Assembly (NCBI RefSeq): GCF_011007365.1
Contig: NZ_WFKM01000015.1
Coordinates: forward strand, 87,174-151,173
Direction: 5' to 3'
DNA length: 64,000 bases
Source of the DNA: Sphingobacterium sp. xlx-96
GTDB lineage: Bacteria > Bacteroidota > Bacteroidia > Sphingobacteriales > Sphingobacteriaceae
The notes below the pieces were generated by a model that was not told the DNA's origin, ran no database searches, and worked only from the letters and a program-made list of their open reading frames with translations. A program made the position numbers and the translations under genes. Shown piece by piece: positions 26,842 to 34,924 of the stretch; the stretch's first letter is position 1; each line of letters begins with the position of its first letter.

Positions 26842-27665
26842 CAAATAAAAGTGAATTCATCAGTTTCGCTGATTTAGATGAAGTCATCTATTTACTGAAG
26901 AACATCTCTGACTTCGATCTTACAGGATATTCCAAGTCTTCATTAAAACGAAGGGTAGAGCGCTTTCTCATGGTTGAAAAAATAGATTTACTCGATCTAA
27001 AAAATGCGATACTAAATGTCGACGGATTTGAGAATTATTTCATACAGGAACTGGTCGTCAATGTAACGGAGATGTTCCGGGATCCCGATTTTTTCAAACA
27101 GTTAAAAATTAAGATATTCCCTTACTTAGAGACCTATCCGCAATTGAGGATATGGAGTGCAGGTTGTGCTACAGGCGAAGAAGCCTACTCTCTCACGATA
27201 TTGCTGAAAGAAAATAATTTATTAGATAGATCCTTTATATACGGAACCGATGTCAGTCTTAAAGCGTTGGACTTTGCCCGAAAAGGAGTTTACCCGTTAA
27301 AGAAAATCAAGTCATATACAGAGAACTATAACAAATCAGGACTACCGTCAGAGTTTGCCTCTCACTACACAGCGATGTATGACGCAGCAATAATCAATAA
27401 TGAATACCGAAATAAGGTGCTTTTTTCGACACATAACTTAGTGTCAGATAATGTCTTCAATGAGTTTCAACTGATCTTATGCCGTAATGTGATGATCTAT
27501 TTTGATAAAGAACTACAGGAACGAACTTTAAATTTATTTTATCAATCATTAGCTCTTTTTGGTTTCTTGTGTTTGGGGACTAAAGAAAGTCTATATGGAC
27601 ATACCATAAAGAGTAAATTTAAAGTTATTGATAACGCCTTAAATATTTACCAAAAAATTAGATGA
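26829..27665 (+). CDS. cheR: CheR-type protein-glutamate methyltransferase
   Basis: The 278-residue protein has an N-terminal helical CheR domain (YSKSSLKRRVERFL) and a SAM-binding domain with RIWSAGCATGEEAYSL near residue 110 and ILCRNVMIYFDKE near 218, which are CheR hallmarks. It overlaps the kinase gene by 13 bases. In classical systems it methylates glutamates of chemoreceptors; no methyl-accepting chemoreceptor is present here. The kinase coiled coil is a candidate substrate by inference. Confidence 0.95.
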   Translation: MVRVANKSEFISFADLDEVIYLLKNISDFDLTGYSKSSLKRRVERFLMVEKIDLLDLKNAILNVDGFENYFIQELVVNVTEMFRDPDFFKQLKIKIFPYLETYPQLRIWSAGCATGEEAYSLTILLKENNLLDRSFIYGTDVSLKALDFARKGVYPLKKIKSYTENYNKSGLPSEFASHYTAMYDAAIINNEYRNKVLFSTHNLVSDNVFNEFQLILCRNVMIYFDKELQERTLNLFYQSLALFGFLCLGTKESLYGHTIKSKFKVIDNALNIYQKIR

Positions 27666-27668
27666 AAT

Positions 27669-27714
27669 GATCATGATTTATTCGATCGAACAGAGGAATG
27701 AATAAATCATGATC
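27669..27714. repeat. Perfect 15-bp inverted repeat covering the cheB start
   Basis: GATCATGATTTATTC (27669-27683) is the exact reverse complement of GAATAAATCATGATC (27700-27714), with a 16-base loop containing GAGG. The right arm includes the first ATG of cheB (27709). There is no T-run, so it is unlikely to be a terminator. Confidence 0.8.
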
Positions 27715-28326
27715 GTTTCATCGCAAATGAAAAAGCAATTTAAATGGATGAAAAAAACTGCAGATAAAATAGTAATCATTGGAGGCTCAGCAGGTTCATT
27801 TACACTAATCACTGAAATACTGAAAAAATTACCGCAACAGATAGACTATGCTTTGTGTATTGTAATTCATCGCAGTAGTACATTTAACACCAAAATCGAA
27901 ACTAGTCTTTCAAAAAAACTGAACAGACCTGTTGTATCTGTGACAGACAAAACGGAAATAAGAGACGGCTATATTTATTTTGCACCGGCAGGCTACCACC
28001 TACTTGTCGAGCCGGACCGAACATTTTCCCTGGACAGCTCAGAGCATGTTAACTTTTCAAAACCATCAATTGACGTTCTTCTTGAAACGAGCGCTCAAGT
28101 GTACCGAGAAAACTGTAAAGCTTTTTTATTCTCTGGAGCCAATATAGATGGTGCCCGCGGCCTAAGTACCGTGGAATATTTTGGAGGAAAGACATTTATA
28201 CAGGATCCAGATGAAGCCTTAATTAATACAATGCCTCTTTCTGGAATCCAAGAAGCTACCGCTGCTACTGTACTTAAAAATCAAGAAATAATACGTTACT
28301 TTTGCTACAATCTCTTTTTAACATGA
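27709..28326 (+). CDS. cheB: CheB-type protein-glutamate methylesterase, catalytic domain only
   Basis: The 205-residue product has only the methylesterase domain, without the N-terminal receiver of classical CheB. The catalytic triad is visible as Ser in IIGGSAGS, His in CIVIHRSS and Asp in SGANIDGARG. The first ATG (27709) lies inside a perfect inverted repeat; ATGs at 27727 and 27748 are alternatives. The stop overlaps the next ATG (ATGA). Lacking a receiver, it would be controlled through partner proteins, perhaps the receivers of the two adjacent kinases. Confidence 0.93.
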   Translation: MIVSSQMKKQFKWMKKTADKIVIIGGSAGSFTLITEILKKLPQQIDYALCIVIHRSSTFNTKIETSLSKKLNRPVVSVTDKTEIRDGYIYFAPAGYHLLVEPDRTFSLDSSEHVNFSKPSIDVLLETSAQVYRENCKAFLFSGANIDGARGLSTVEYFGGKTFIQDPDEALINTMPLSGIQEATAATVLKNQEIIRYFCYNLFLT

Positions 28327-29945
28327 AAAATATCAACTTATTAATACTTGACGACAAAGAAGAGAACATCATAAGCCTGCAGGCTCTTTTATCCGATATT
28401 GAAAATATTAATATCATCTGCTCCACTGATCCGAATGAAGCACTCAAACTGTGCTGGAAAAACGATATATCTCTAGCTTTGGTAGATGTTCAAATGCCAG
28501 AAATAAACGGCTTTGAATTTGTTTCTTTACTCAAAGCCAATCCAAAGACAAGCCACATCATGGCAGTAATGGTTACAGCCATATCGAAAGAAGACAAATA
28601 CCTGATCAAAGGTTTACAAAGTGGTGCTGTAGACTATCTTTACAAGCCCCTCAATCCCGAAATCACCATTGCTAAGGTAACCTCATTTATCAAACAGATA
28701 CATATACAGGAAGAAATAATCCAAAAGAATATCGAACTTGAACATTCCAAGAAGGCACTGATACAAGCCAGTCAAGAAGCTGAACAAGCACGAAAATCTA
28801 AAGAAATATTTTTAGCGAATATGAGTCACGAGATCCGTACCCCTATCAACGGTATCAAAGGAATAGTGCATATGTTGAAAAATGCCAACCTGAGTTTTGA
28901 GCAGCTAGATTGGGTCAACCGACTGGAGATTGCCTCGAATTCGTTATTACTTATTATCAATGATATTTTAGATATTTCAAAGATCGATTCGGGTATGATG
29001 AAGATCGAAATGGAGGACTTCCATCTCACTAATCTACTTTTAGACCTCGGGCAGATGTTCAAAATCAAAGCATCGGACAAAAAGCTAGAGTTTGAGGTAA
29101 GACTCGATTCAGAATTACCAAAACATGTACATTTTGACTCCCTGCGACTCGAACAGATCATCAGTAATTTTGTATCCAACAGTTTAAAATTTACGGAGAG
29201 AGGAAAGATAACATTGTCAGTACAGACTCTAGATGTTACGGATAATATTCATAAAATAAAGTTTTCAGTCCGTGATACCGGGATCGGCATAAAGCCCGGC
29301 TCAGTGGATAAGATATTTCTTGCATTTGAACAAGGTGATCACGGAATCACCAAAAAATTTGGTGGTACTGGTCTAGGATTAGCTATTGTAAAACGCCTTT
29401 CTGAACTTTTAAATGGTGAAGTGCATGCCCAAAGCGTGTACGGTGACGGATCCGAATTCTCATTCATTGTAGACATCAGAGAAGTTAAAGACAAGGTACA
29501 AATCAAAAGGGAAATTAACCTCCCCTACTCTCAATTCCCTAAACTCGAAAGTTTTAACGTTTTGGTTGCCGAAGACAATGAATTAAACAGCTTTATGCTG
29601 GCACATATATTACAGAGTTGGGACTGCAATGTTACCGTCGTAAAGAATGGACGCTTGGCATTAGAAGCTTTGGAAAAAGACAACTTTGACTTGGTACTCA
29701 TGGATACCCACATGCCAGTCATGAGCGGATTTGAAGCTATTAAAGAAATCAGGAGCAACGTCAACTCAACGCGAAGACAAACACCTATTATTACCATATC
29801 GGCATCCGTACTTGAGCATGAACAACAAGCAGCTTTTCAAGTAGGTGCTGATGAAGTTATCGGTAAACCTTTTGATCCTGCTGAGCTTTACAAAAAAATA
29901 ACAAAAATATGCGAATCAGAGAAAGTCAACAAATTGACATTTTGA
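28323..29945 (+). CDS. Hybrid kinase with N-terminal and C-terminal receivers (REC-HisKA-HATPase-REC)
   Basis: The ATG at 28323 overlaps the cheB stop by four bases. The 540-residue protein has no membrane span. Receiver 1 (about 1-120) has the LILDDKE acidic pocket and phospho-Asp in LALVDVQMPEING. HisKA has the His in MSHEIRTPING, HATPase_c has GGTGLGLAIVKRL and receiver 2 (about 405-530) has LVLMDTHMPVMSG. It is a soluble partner that could take phosphate from, or pass it to, the membrane kinase. It ends the operon. Confidence 0.94.
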   Translation: MKNINLLILDDKEENIISLQALLSDIENINIICSTDPNEALKLCWKNDISLALVDVQMPEINGFEFVSLLKANPKTSHIMAVMVTAISKEDKYLIKGLQSGAVDYLYKPLNPEITIAKVTSFIKQIHIQEEIIQKNIELEHSKKALIQASQEAEQARKSKEIFLANMSHEIRTPINGIKGIVHMLKNANLSFEQLDWVNRLEIASNSLLLIINDILDISKIDSGMMKIEMEDFHLTNLLLDLGQMFKIKASDKKLEFEVRLDSELPKHVHFDSLRLEQIISNFVSNSLKFTERGKITLSVQTLDVTDNIHKIKFSVRDTGIGIKPGSVDKIFLAFEQGDHGITKKFGGTGLGLAIVKRLSELLNGEVHAQSVYGDGSEFSFIVDIREVKDKVQIKREINLPYSQFPKLESFNVLVAEDNELNSFMLAHILQSWDCNVTVVKNGRLALEALEKDNFDLVLMDTHMPVMSGFEAIKEIRSNVNSTRRQTPIITISASVLEHEQQAAFQVGADEVIGKPFDPAELYKKITKICESEKVNKLTF

Positions 29946-30131
29946 GATTCAATTGCCCTCTAAGATTTTTATTTTTAGTACCTTTAGACGTTTTATTTAA
30001 CAATTGAATAATGGCGTAAACAGTATTCACACCTGTTTTTAATTTGTTTATCGTTAACAACAATCCCGGTGTAACTTAACGCTATCGTACAGTAGAGTCT
30101 TTATAAGAATCTTAAACTTAATTACATTTCA

Positions 30132-30665
30132 ATGAAAAAATTATTTTTTATCCCAGCCTTAGCTGCCGTTGTAACTCTAGCTGCTTGCGGAGGAAACAAC
30201 ACGAAGACAGAAAGTTCAACACAAAACACAACAGAAGAATCAACTTCGGAATCTCCTGCTGAAACGGTTCCCGGTATCGAAAATGTAGCGATCTCAAACA
30301 ACTGGACTGTAGAAGGTAACGATCAAATGAAATTTAACACGGAGCTGATCCGCGTAAAAGCAGGAGAACCTTTAGAGTTAACATTGAAAAATGTAGGTTC
30401 AATGCCAAAAGAATCAATGGGGCATAACTTGGTGATTCTTAATCCTGGTGTTGATTTACCTACTTTTGGCGGTGAAGCGTCTGCCGCAGCTGATAACGAG
30501 TACATTCCTAAATCTTCACTATCATCCATCGTAGCACATACCAAATTGCTTGGTCCAGGTGAACAAGATAAAATCACTGTAACTTTAGATAAGGGCGTAT
30601 ACACCTTTATCTGTAGTTTCCCGGGACACTACGGCGTAATGCAGGGAAAAATTGTTGCTGAATAA
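30132..30665 (+). CDS. Azurin, blue copper lipoprotein
   Basis: The 177-residue protein has a lipoprotein signal with lipobox TLAAC-GG at residue 19, then an acidic Ser/Thr linker and the azurin domain (about 50-177). Likely copper ligands are the His in SMGHNLVIL, the Cys in FICSFPGHYG, the His in the same segment and the Met in VMQGK. It would transfer electrons in the periplasm, plausibly to or from cytochromes such as the cbb3 oxidase far to the right. It is a single gene with its own terminator. Confidence 0.96.
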   Translation: MKKLFFIPALAAVVTLAACGGNNTKTESSTQNTTEESTSESPAETVPGIENVAISNNWTVEGNDQMKFNTELIRVKAGEPLELTLKNVGSMPKESMGHNLVILNPGVDLPTFGGEASAAADNEYIPKSSLSSIVAHTKLLGPGEQDKITVTLDKGVYTFICSFPGHYGVMQGKIVAE

Positions 30666-31006
30666 TCGTAACGGATTTTTTTCGTTATACTAAAGGCACG
30701 ACTCCGTGCCTTTTTTTCTGAAAGTGTCTGTATTCAATGGCCATCAAGAACTTTTTTCATGCTATTATTCTTTCGCATTGGCATTCAAGAGCTCTCCCGA
30801 TAACATCGGGATCGGTTTATGCCTACTGGTGATCCAAAAGAATCATGATTTTTTTTCTATCGTTATGGTTTTTCAACATCAAAGCAAATCGCTAAAAAGC
30901 GATAAAACCAAATAAACAGAAACTTTAAGAGGGATTTTTGAATCAATATTTTGGAATTACTTAGAGATAAGTCTTAACTTAGCCTCAAAATTTAAAACTC
31001 GCAATC
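30666..31006. other. Intergenic region, azurin to lpdA
   Basis: It holds a good terminator at 30692-30717 and a small inverted repeat CCCGAT/ATCGGG near 30797-30811. The rest is AT-rich with no gene I would support; a short open frame at 30706-30915 has no start signal and unremarkable composition. Confidence 0.5.
30692..30717 (+). terminator. Terminator after azurin
   Basis: AAAGGCACG, loop ACTC, CGTGCCTTT and a run of T form a standard intrinsic terminator. Confidence 0.88.
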
Positions 31007-32413
31007 ATGCAATACGACGTTATAGTTATAGGCAGTGGTCCAGGTGGTTATGTAGCCGCTATCCGTTGCGCCCAATTAGGCTTAAAAACAGCGGTAATCG
31101 AAAAATACAGCACTTTTGGAGGCACATGCCTTAATGTAGGCTGTATCCCTTCTAAAGCCCTATTGGACACATCAGAGCACTATCACAATGCTGCTCATGC
31201 CTTTGCTGATCACGGTATCAGTCTTAGCAGTCTTAAAATAGATGTTAAGAAAATGATCGATCGTAAGAACGATGTCATTGCCCAAAATACGGCAGGTATC
31301 ACTTACTTATTTAAAAAGAACAAAGTAGACTCTTTCGAGGGAGTAGGTTCTTTCATCAATAAAAACACGATAAAAATCACTAAAAAAGACGGTACGACAG
31401 AAGAAATCACAGGTAAGAATGTAATCATCGCGACAGGTTCCAAACCTACAGCGTTACCATTCCTCCCTATTGACAAACAGCGTATCATTACTTCTACAGA
31501 AGCATTAAACCTTACTGAAGTACCTAAACACCTTATTGTTATTGGTGGTGGTGTAATCGGTCTGGAATTAGGATCAGTTTATGCACGCTTGGGTGCCAAA
31601 GTTTCTGTCATTGAGTATGCTAAATCTATCATCAGCACAATGGATGGTGGTTTAGGAAAAGAACTCCAACGTGTACTTAAAAAATCTTTAGGCATGGAGT
31701 TTTTCTTAGGACACAAAGTAACCGGAGCTTCCGCTAAAGGCAAGAAAGTGACCGTTACCGCTGAAGACAGTAAAGGTCAAGCTGTTTCTTTTGAAGGAGA
31801 TTACTGTATTGTATCTGTAGGCCGTATCGCTTACACCAAAGATCTAGGCTTAGAAAATATTGGAATCACTCCAGAAGAGAGAGGCAACAAAATCACAGTC
31901 AATGAGCACTTGGAAACTTCGATCGAAGGAGTATATGCAATTGGTGATGTAGTAAAGGGTGCTATGTTGGCACACAAAGCGGAAGATGAAGGCATATATG
32001 TTGCAGAACGTATTGCAGGTCAAAAACCGCATATCGACTACAACTTGATCCCGGGGGTCGTATATACATGGCCAGAGGTAGCATCTGTAGGACAGACTGA
32101 AGAGCAACTGAAAGAGGCAGGTAAAAAATACAAATCAGGTTCCTTCTCATTCAAAGCTTCTGGCCGTGCTAAAGCTTCAGGAGATACCGATGGTTTTGTC
32201 AAAGTATTAGCTGATGCTGAAACAGATGAGGTCTTGGGTATACATATGATCGGCCCACGGGCAGCAGATATGATTGCTGAGGCAGTAGTAGCCATGGAAT
32301 ACAGGGCTTCCGCAGAAGACATCGGCAGAATATGTCATGCACACCCGACATATACCGAAGCACTGAAAGAAGCAGCATTGGCCGCAACAGCAAATCGAGC
32401 TATTCACGCTTAG
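31007..32413 (+). CDS. lpdA: Dihydrolipoyl dehydrogenase, copy 1
   Basis: The 468-residue flavoprotein has the FAD-binding motif GSGPGGYVAAIRCAQLG at the N-terminus, the redox disulfide motif GGTCLNVGCIPSK, the NAD-binding motif VIGGGVIGLELGSVYARLG near residue 180 and the C-terminal active-site His region HAHPTYTEALKEA. It reoxidises the lipoyl group of 2-oxoacid dehydrogenase complexes or the glycine cleavage system. No E1/E2 gene adjoins it. A second, divergent copy lies 1.1 kb downstream. Confidence 0.96.
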   Translation: MQYDVIVIGSGPGGYVAAIRCAQLGLKTAVIEKYSTFGGTCLNVGCIPSKALLDTSEHYHNAAHAFADHGISLSSLKIDVKKMIDRKNDVIAQNTAGITYLFKKNKVDSFEGVGSFINKNTIKITKKDGTTEEITGKNVIIATGSKPTALPFLPIDKQRIITSTEALNLTEVPKHLIVIGGGVIGLELGSVYARLGAKVSVIEYAKSIISTMDGGLGKELQRVLKKSLGMEFFLGHKVTGASAKGKKVTVTAEDSKGQAVSFEGDYCIVSVGRIAYTKDLGLENIGITPEERGNKITVNEHLETSIEGVYAIGDVVKGAMLAHKAEDEGIYVAERIAGQKPHIDYNLIPGVVYTWPEVASVGQTEEQLKEAGKKYKSGSFSFKASGRAKASGDTDGFVKVLADAETDEVLGIHMIGPRAADMIAEAVVAMEYRASAEDIGRICHAHPTYTEALKEAALAATANRAIHA

Positions 32414-32419
32414 TATAAA

Positions 32420-32448
32420 AAAAGGCAAGATGTTCAGTCTTGCCTTTT
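32420..32448 (+). terminator. Terminator after lpdA copy 1
   Basis: AAAAGGCAAGA and TCTTGCCTTTT pair around a 7-base loop, with T-rich sequence after the stem. Confidence 0.85.
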
Positions 32449-32479
32449 TAGTTTTTACCTTTAACCTTTTAATTGTTCT

Positions 32480-32890
32480 ATGAATTTTCACACACGTAAA
32501 TGGATAAAACCTGAAGACCTAAATCCAAATGGATCGCTATTCGGTGGCACGCTACTACGATGGATTGATGAAGAGGCGGTAATCTACGCTATTGTACAAT
32601 TGGGAAATCCGCACGTAGTCACCAAATATATTTCTGAAATAAATTTTGTCAGTTCAGCCAAACAGGGCGATATTATAGAATTGGGTATCACCGCAACAGA
32701 ATTCGGACGTACTTCGATTACAATGCGCTGCGAGGTTAGAAATAAGATAACTCGGAAAACAATACTTTCTATTGACAAACTAGTATTTGTCAATCTAGAT
32801 GAAGACGGTACCCCGACTCCGCATGGCAAGACCGAGATAACCTATGCGTATATGAGTGTCGATAAATTCACCAAGGACGAGACTCCGTAA
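32480..32890 (+). CDS. Acyl-CoA thioesterase, hotdog fold
   Basis: The 136-residue protein has the hotdog pattern with PNGSLFGGTLLRWIDEEA, matching YciA-type acyl-CoA thioesterases, where the Asp/Glu of the WIDE segment act in catalysis. It would hydrolyse acyl-CoA in the cytoplasm; chain length is not predictable here. It lies after the terminator of lpdA and its stop codon sits in the loop of an inverted repeat. Confidence 0.88.
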   Translation: MNFHTRKWIKPEDLNPNGSLFGGTLLRWIDEEAVIYAIVQLGNPHVVTKYISEINFVSSAKQGDIIELGITATEFGRTSITMRCEVRNKITRKTILSIDKLVFVNLDEDGTPTPHGKTEITYAYMSVDKFTKDETP

Positions 32891-32905
32891 CGTCCTTGGC
32901 GAATT
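32865..32905. repeat. Inverted repeat with the thioesterase stop codon in its loop
   Basis: Arms 32865-32879 and 32891-32905 match at 14 of 15 positions (core CCAAGGACG / CGTCCTTGG). The stop TAA lies in the 11-base loop. It separates convergent genes and may act as a transcription brake, but there is no T-run. Confidence 0.6.
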
Positions 32906-32916
32906 CGTATGAATTA

Positions 32917-33252
32917 TTAAGCCGCTTTAACTGTCTTTTTGAAGGATACAAGATCCTTCTTTACGTCACGCTCCACCCAGAAAGAAACAACAGGAATCAA
33001 CGATAATACAAAGTATTTAATAACTCTGGTGAACTTCCAGCTATAACTTTGCCAACACGCCACCAAAAGAATAACGAACAATACGACCAAAAAACCATGG
33101 ATGGAACCAGCTATGCGTACAGCACCATTCCTGATGTCATCTGGCACATCCATAAGATGTGGCAAAACATACTTAATCGGCATCGCGATAAAGAATAAAA
33201 TAATGGTGGAAATAGCCTCCCAAAGAGCAACTTGCTGAAAAATACGTAACAT
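32917..33252 (-). CDS. DUF3817-family membrane protein
   Basis: The 111-residue protein has three hydrophobic spans (about 8-30, 48-70, 77-95) and the motif RIAGSIHGFLVVLFV typical of DUF3817. The family has no established function. A -7 element (33272-33279, reverse TATTTTTG) precedes the start by about 20 bases. It lies between the two lpd genes and is oriented opposite to both. Confidence 0.85.
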   Translation of the reverse strand: MLRIFQQVALWEAISTIILFFIAMPIKYVLPHLMDVPDDIRNGAVRIAGSIHGFLVVLFVILLVACWQSYSWKFTRVIKYFVLSLIPVVSFWVERDVKKDLVSFKKTVKAA

Positions 33253-33271
33253 CGTGATAAATTATTTCAGG

Positions 33272-33279
33272 CAAAAATA
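33272..33279 (-). promoter_or_regulatory. -7 element of the DUF3817 gene
   Basis: Read leftward the bases give TATTTTTG, a match to TAnnTTTG, about 20 bases before the ATG at 33252. Confidence 0.45.
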
Positions 33280-33447
33280 AACCAAACTTTGACCTCTCAA
33301 AAATCATTTCATAGAATTGACTGCCCTTTGACAATCTATTTCATTGGATGTCATGTTTTTATTAATATATCCGATACAAATACCGATTGACGCAATTAAT
33401 GCCTGTCACTTGTCTATTTAAAAACAGATACTTTCAATAAAAAGATG

Positions 33448-33455
33448 TATTTTTG
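33448..33455 (+). promoter_or_regulatory. -7 element of lpdA copy 2
   Basis: TATTTTTG matches TAnnTTTG, with a leader of about 30 bases to the ATG at 33491. The -33 element is not clear. Confidence 0.45.
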
Positions 33456-33490
33456 GGAGCAAATATGTTTAATATAAATACTAAAAATAT

Positions 33491-34879
33491 ATGAACTACG
33501 ACATCATCGTGATTGGAAGTGGCCCAGGCGGTTACGTAGCAGCTATACGTGCAGCTCAACTAGGCTTTAAAACTGCCGTTGTAGAGCGTGAAGCTTTGGG
33601 TGGGATCTGCTTGAACTGGGGATGTATACCAACTAAAGCCTTATTAAAGAGTGCACAAGTTTTCGAATATTTAAACCATGCTGAAGAGTACGGAATTAAA
33701 GTACAAGGAGGTGAGGCTGATTTTGGCGCTATTGTAAAAAGAAGTCGCGGTGTAGCTGAAGGCATGAGTAAGGGCATCCAATTCTTAATGAAAAAGAATA
33801 AGATCGATGTTATATTAGGCGCTGCTAAAATCAAAAAAGGCGGTAAAATAGATGTAAAAGCAGCGGATGGAAGTACAAAAGAATATACTGCGAAACATAC
33901 TATTCTAGCTACCGGTGCTCGTTCTAGAGAATTGCCAAACCTTCCACAAGATGGTAAAAAAATAATTGGTTACCGCCAAGCTATGAATCTACCTACTCAA
34001 CCAAAATCTTTGGTAGTTGTTGGTTCAGGAGCTATCGGTGTAGAGTTTGCTTATTTTTATAACGCTATCGGCACGAAGGTAACTATCGTTGAGTTCATGG
34101 ACAGAATTGTTCCAGTGGAAGATGAGGAGGTTTCTAAACAATTAGAAAAATCTCTAAAGAAAGCTGGTATTGAAATTCTAACAAAATCAGAGGTTGAATC
34201 TGTAGATACAAGTGGTGCTCTTTCTAAAGTTAGTATCAAAACAGCAAAGGGTACTGAAGTGATCGAAGCAGAAGTTGTTCTTTCGGCTGTAGGTATTATG
34301 CCAAATATCGAGAACTTAGGTCTTGAAGAGGTAGGCGTAAAAGTAGATAAAGGTCGTGTAGTTGTCGACGATTATTACAAAACAAACATAGATGGCGTAT
34401 ATGCTATAGGTGATATTGTAAAAGGTCAAGCTTTGGCACACGTAGCATCAGCAGAAGGTATAACCTGTGTTGAGAAAATCAAAGGACTACATGTTGAACC
34501 TATCGACTATAACAATATCCCTGGATGTACTTACTGCTCACCGGAGATTGCTTCAGTGGGGTATACTGAAAAGGCTGCCCGTGAAGCAGGTTATGAGGTT
34601 AAAGTTGGAAAATTCCCATTTTCAGCATCAGGTAAGGCTTCTGCCGCAGGCGCAAAAGATGGTTTTGTAAAACTAGTTTTTGATGCAAAATATGGCGAGT
34701 TTTTGGGCGCTCACATGATTGGAGCAAATGTAACAGAGATGATCGCAGAAGTTGTTGTAGCCCGTAAATTAGAGACTACAGGTCATGAAATGATTAAATC
34801 AGTACATCCACACCCGACGATGAGTGAAGCTATTATGGAAGCTGCTGCAGATGCATACGGCGAAGTAATCCACTTATAA
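33491..34879 (+). CDS. lpdA: Dihydrolipoyl dehydrogenase, copy 2
   Basis: The 462-residue product has the same architecture as the first copy: GSGPGGYVAAIRAAQLG, redox motif GGICLNWGCIPTKA, second nucleotide site VVGSGAIGVEFAYFYNAIG and C-terminal HPHPTMSEAIMEAA. The redox motif (IC-LNW-GC-IPT against TC-LNV-GC-IPS in copy 1) shows that this is a distinct subfamily, not a recent duplicate. The two copies may serve different 2-oxoacid dehydrogenase complexes. It has its own promoter and terminator. Confidence 0.95.
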   Translation: MNYDIIVIGSGPGGYVAAIRAAQLGFKTAVVEREALGGICLNWGCIPTKALLKSAQVFEYLNHAEEYGIKVQGGEADFGAIVKRSRGVAEGMSKGIQFLMKKNKIDVILGAAKIKKGGKIDVKAADGSTKEYTAKHTILATGARSRELPNLPQDGKKIIGYRQAMNLPTQPKSLVVVGSGAIGVEFAYFYNAIGTKVTIVEFMDRIVPVEDEEVSKQLEKSLKKAGIEILTKSEVESVDTSGALSKVSIKTAKGTEVIEAEVVLSAVGIMPNIENLGLEEVGVKVDKGRVVVDDYYKTNIDGVYAIGDIVKGQALAHVASAEGITCVEKIKGLHVEPIDYNNIPGCTYCSPEIASVGYTEKAAREAGYEVKVGKFPFSASGKASAAGAKDGFVKLVFDAKYGEFLGAHMIGANVTEMIAEVVVARKLETTGHEMIKSVHPHPTMSEAIMEAAADAYGEVIHL

Positions 34880-34894
34880 AAGGATATAGAAAAT

Positions 34895-34924
34895 AAAAAA
34901 AGCGGATTAAATCCGCTTTTTTTT
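34895..34924. terminator. Bidirectional terminator, lpdA copy 2 / LacI regulator
   Basis: AGCGGATT and AATCCGCT form the stem, flanked by A and T runs so that it can serve both convergent genes; it overlaps the end of the regulator gene. Confidence 0.85.

Noticed and set aside
30706..30915. 69-codon frame after azurin
   Set aside because: It starts within the azurin terminator, lacks a promoter and has no recognisable feature.
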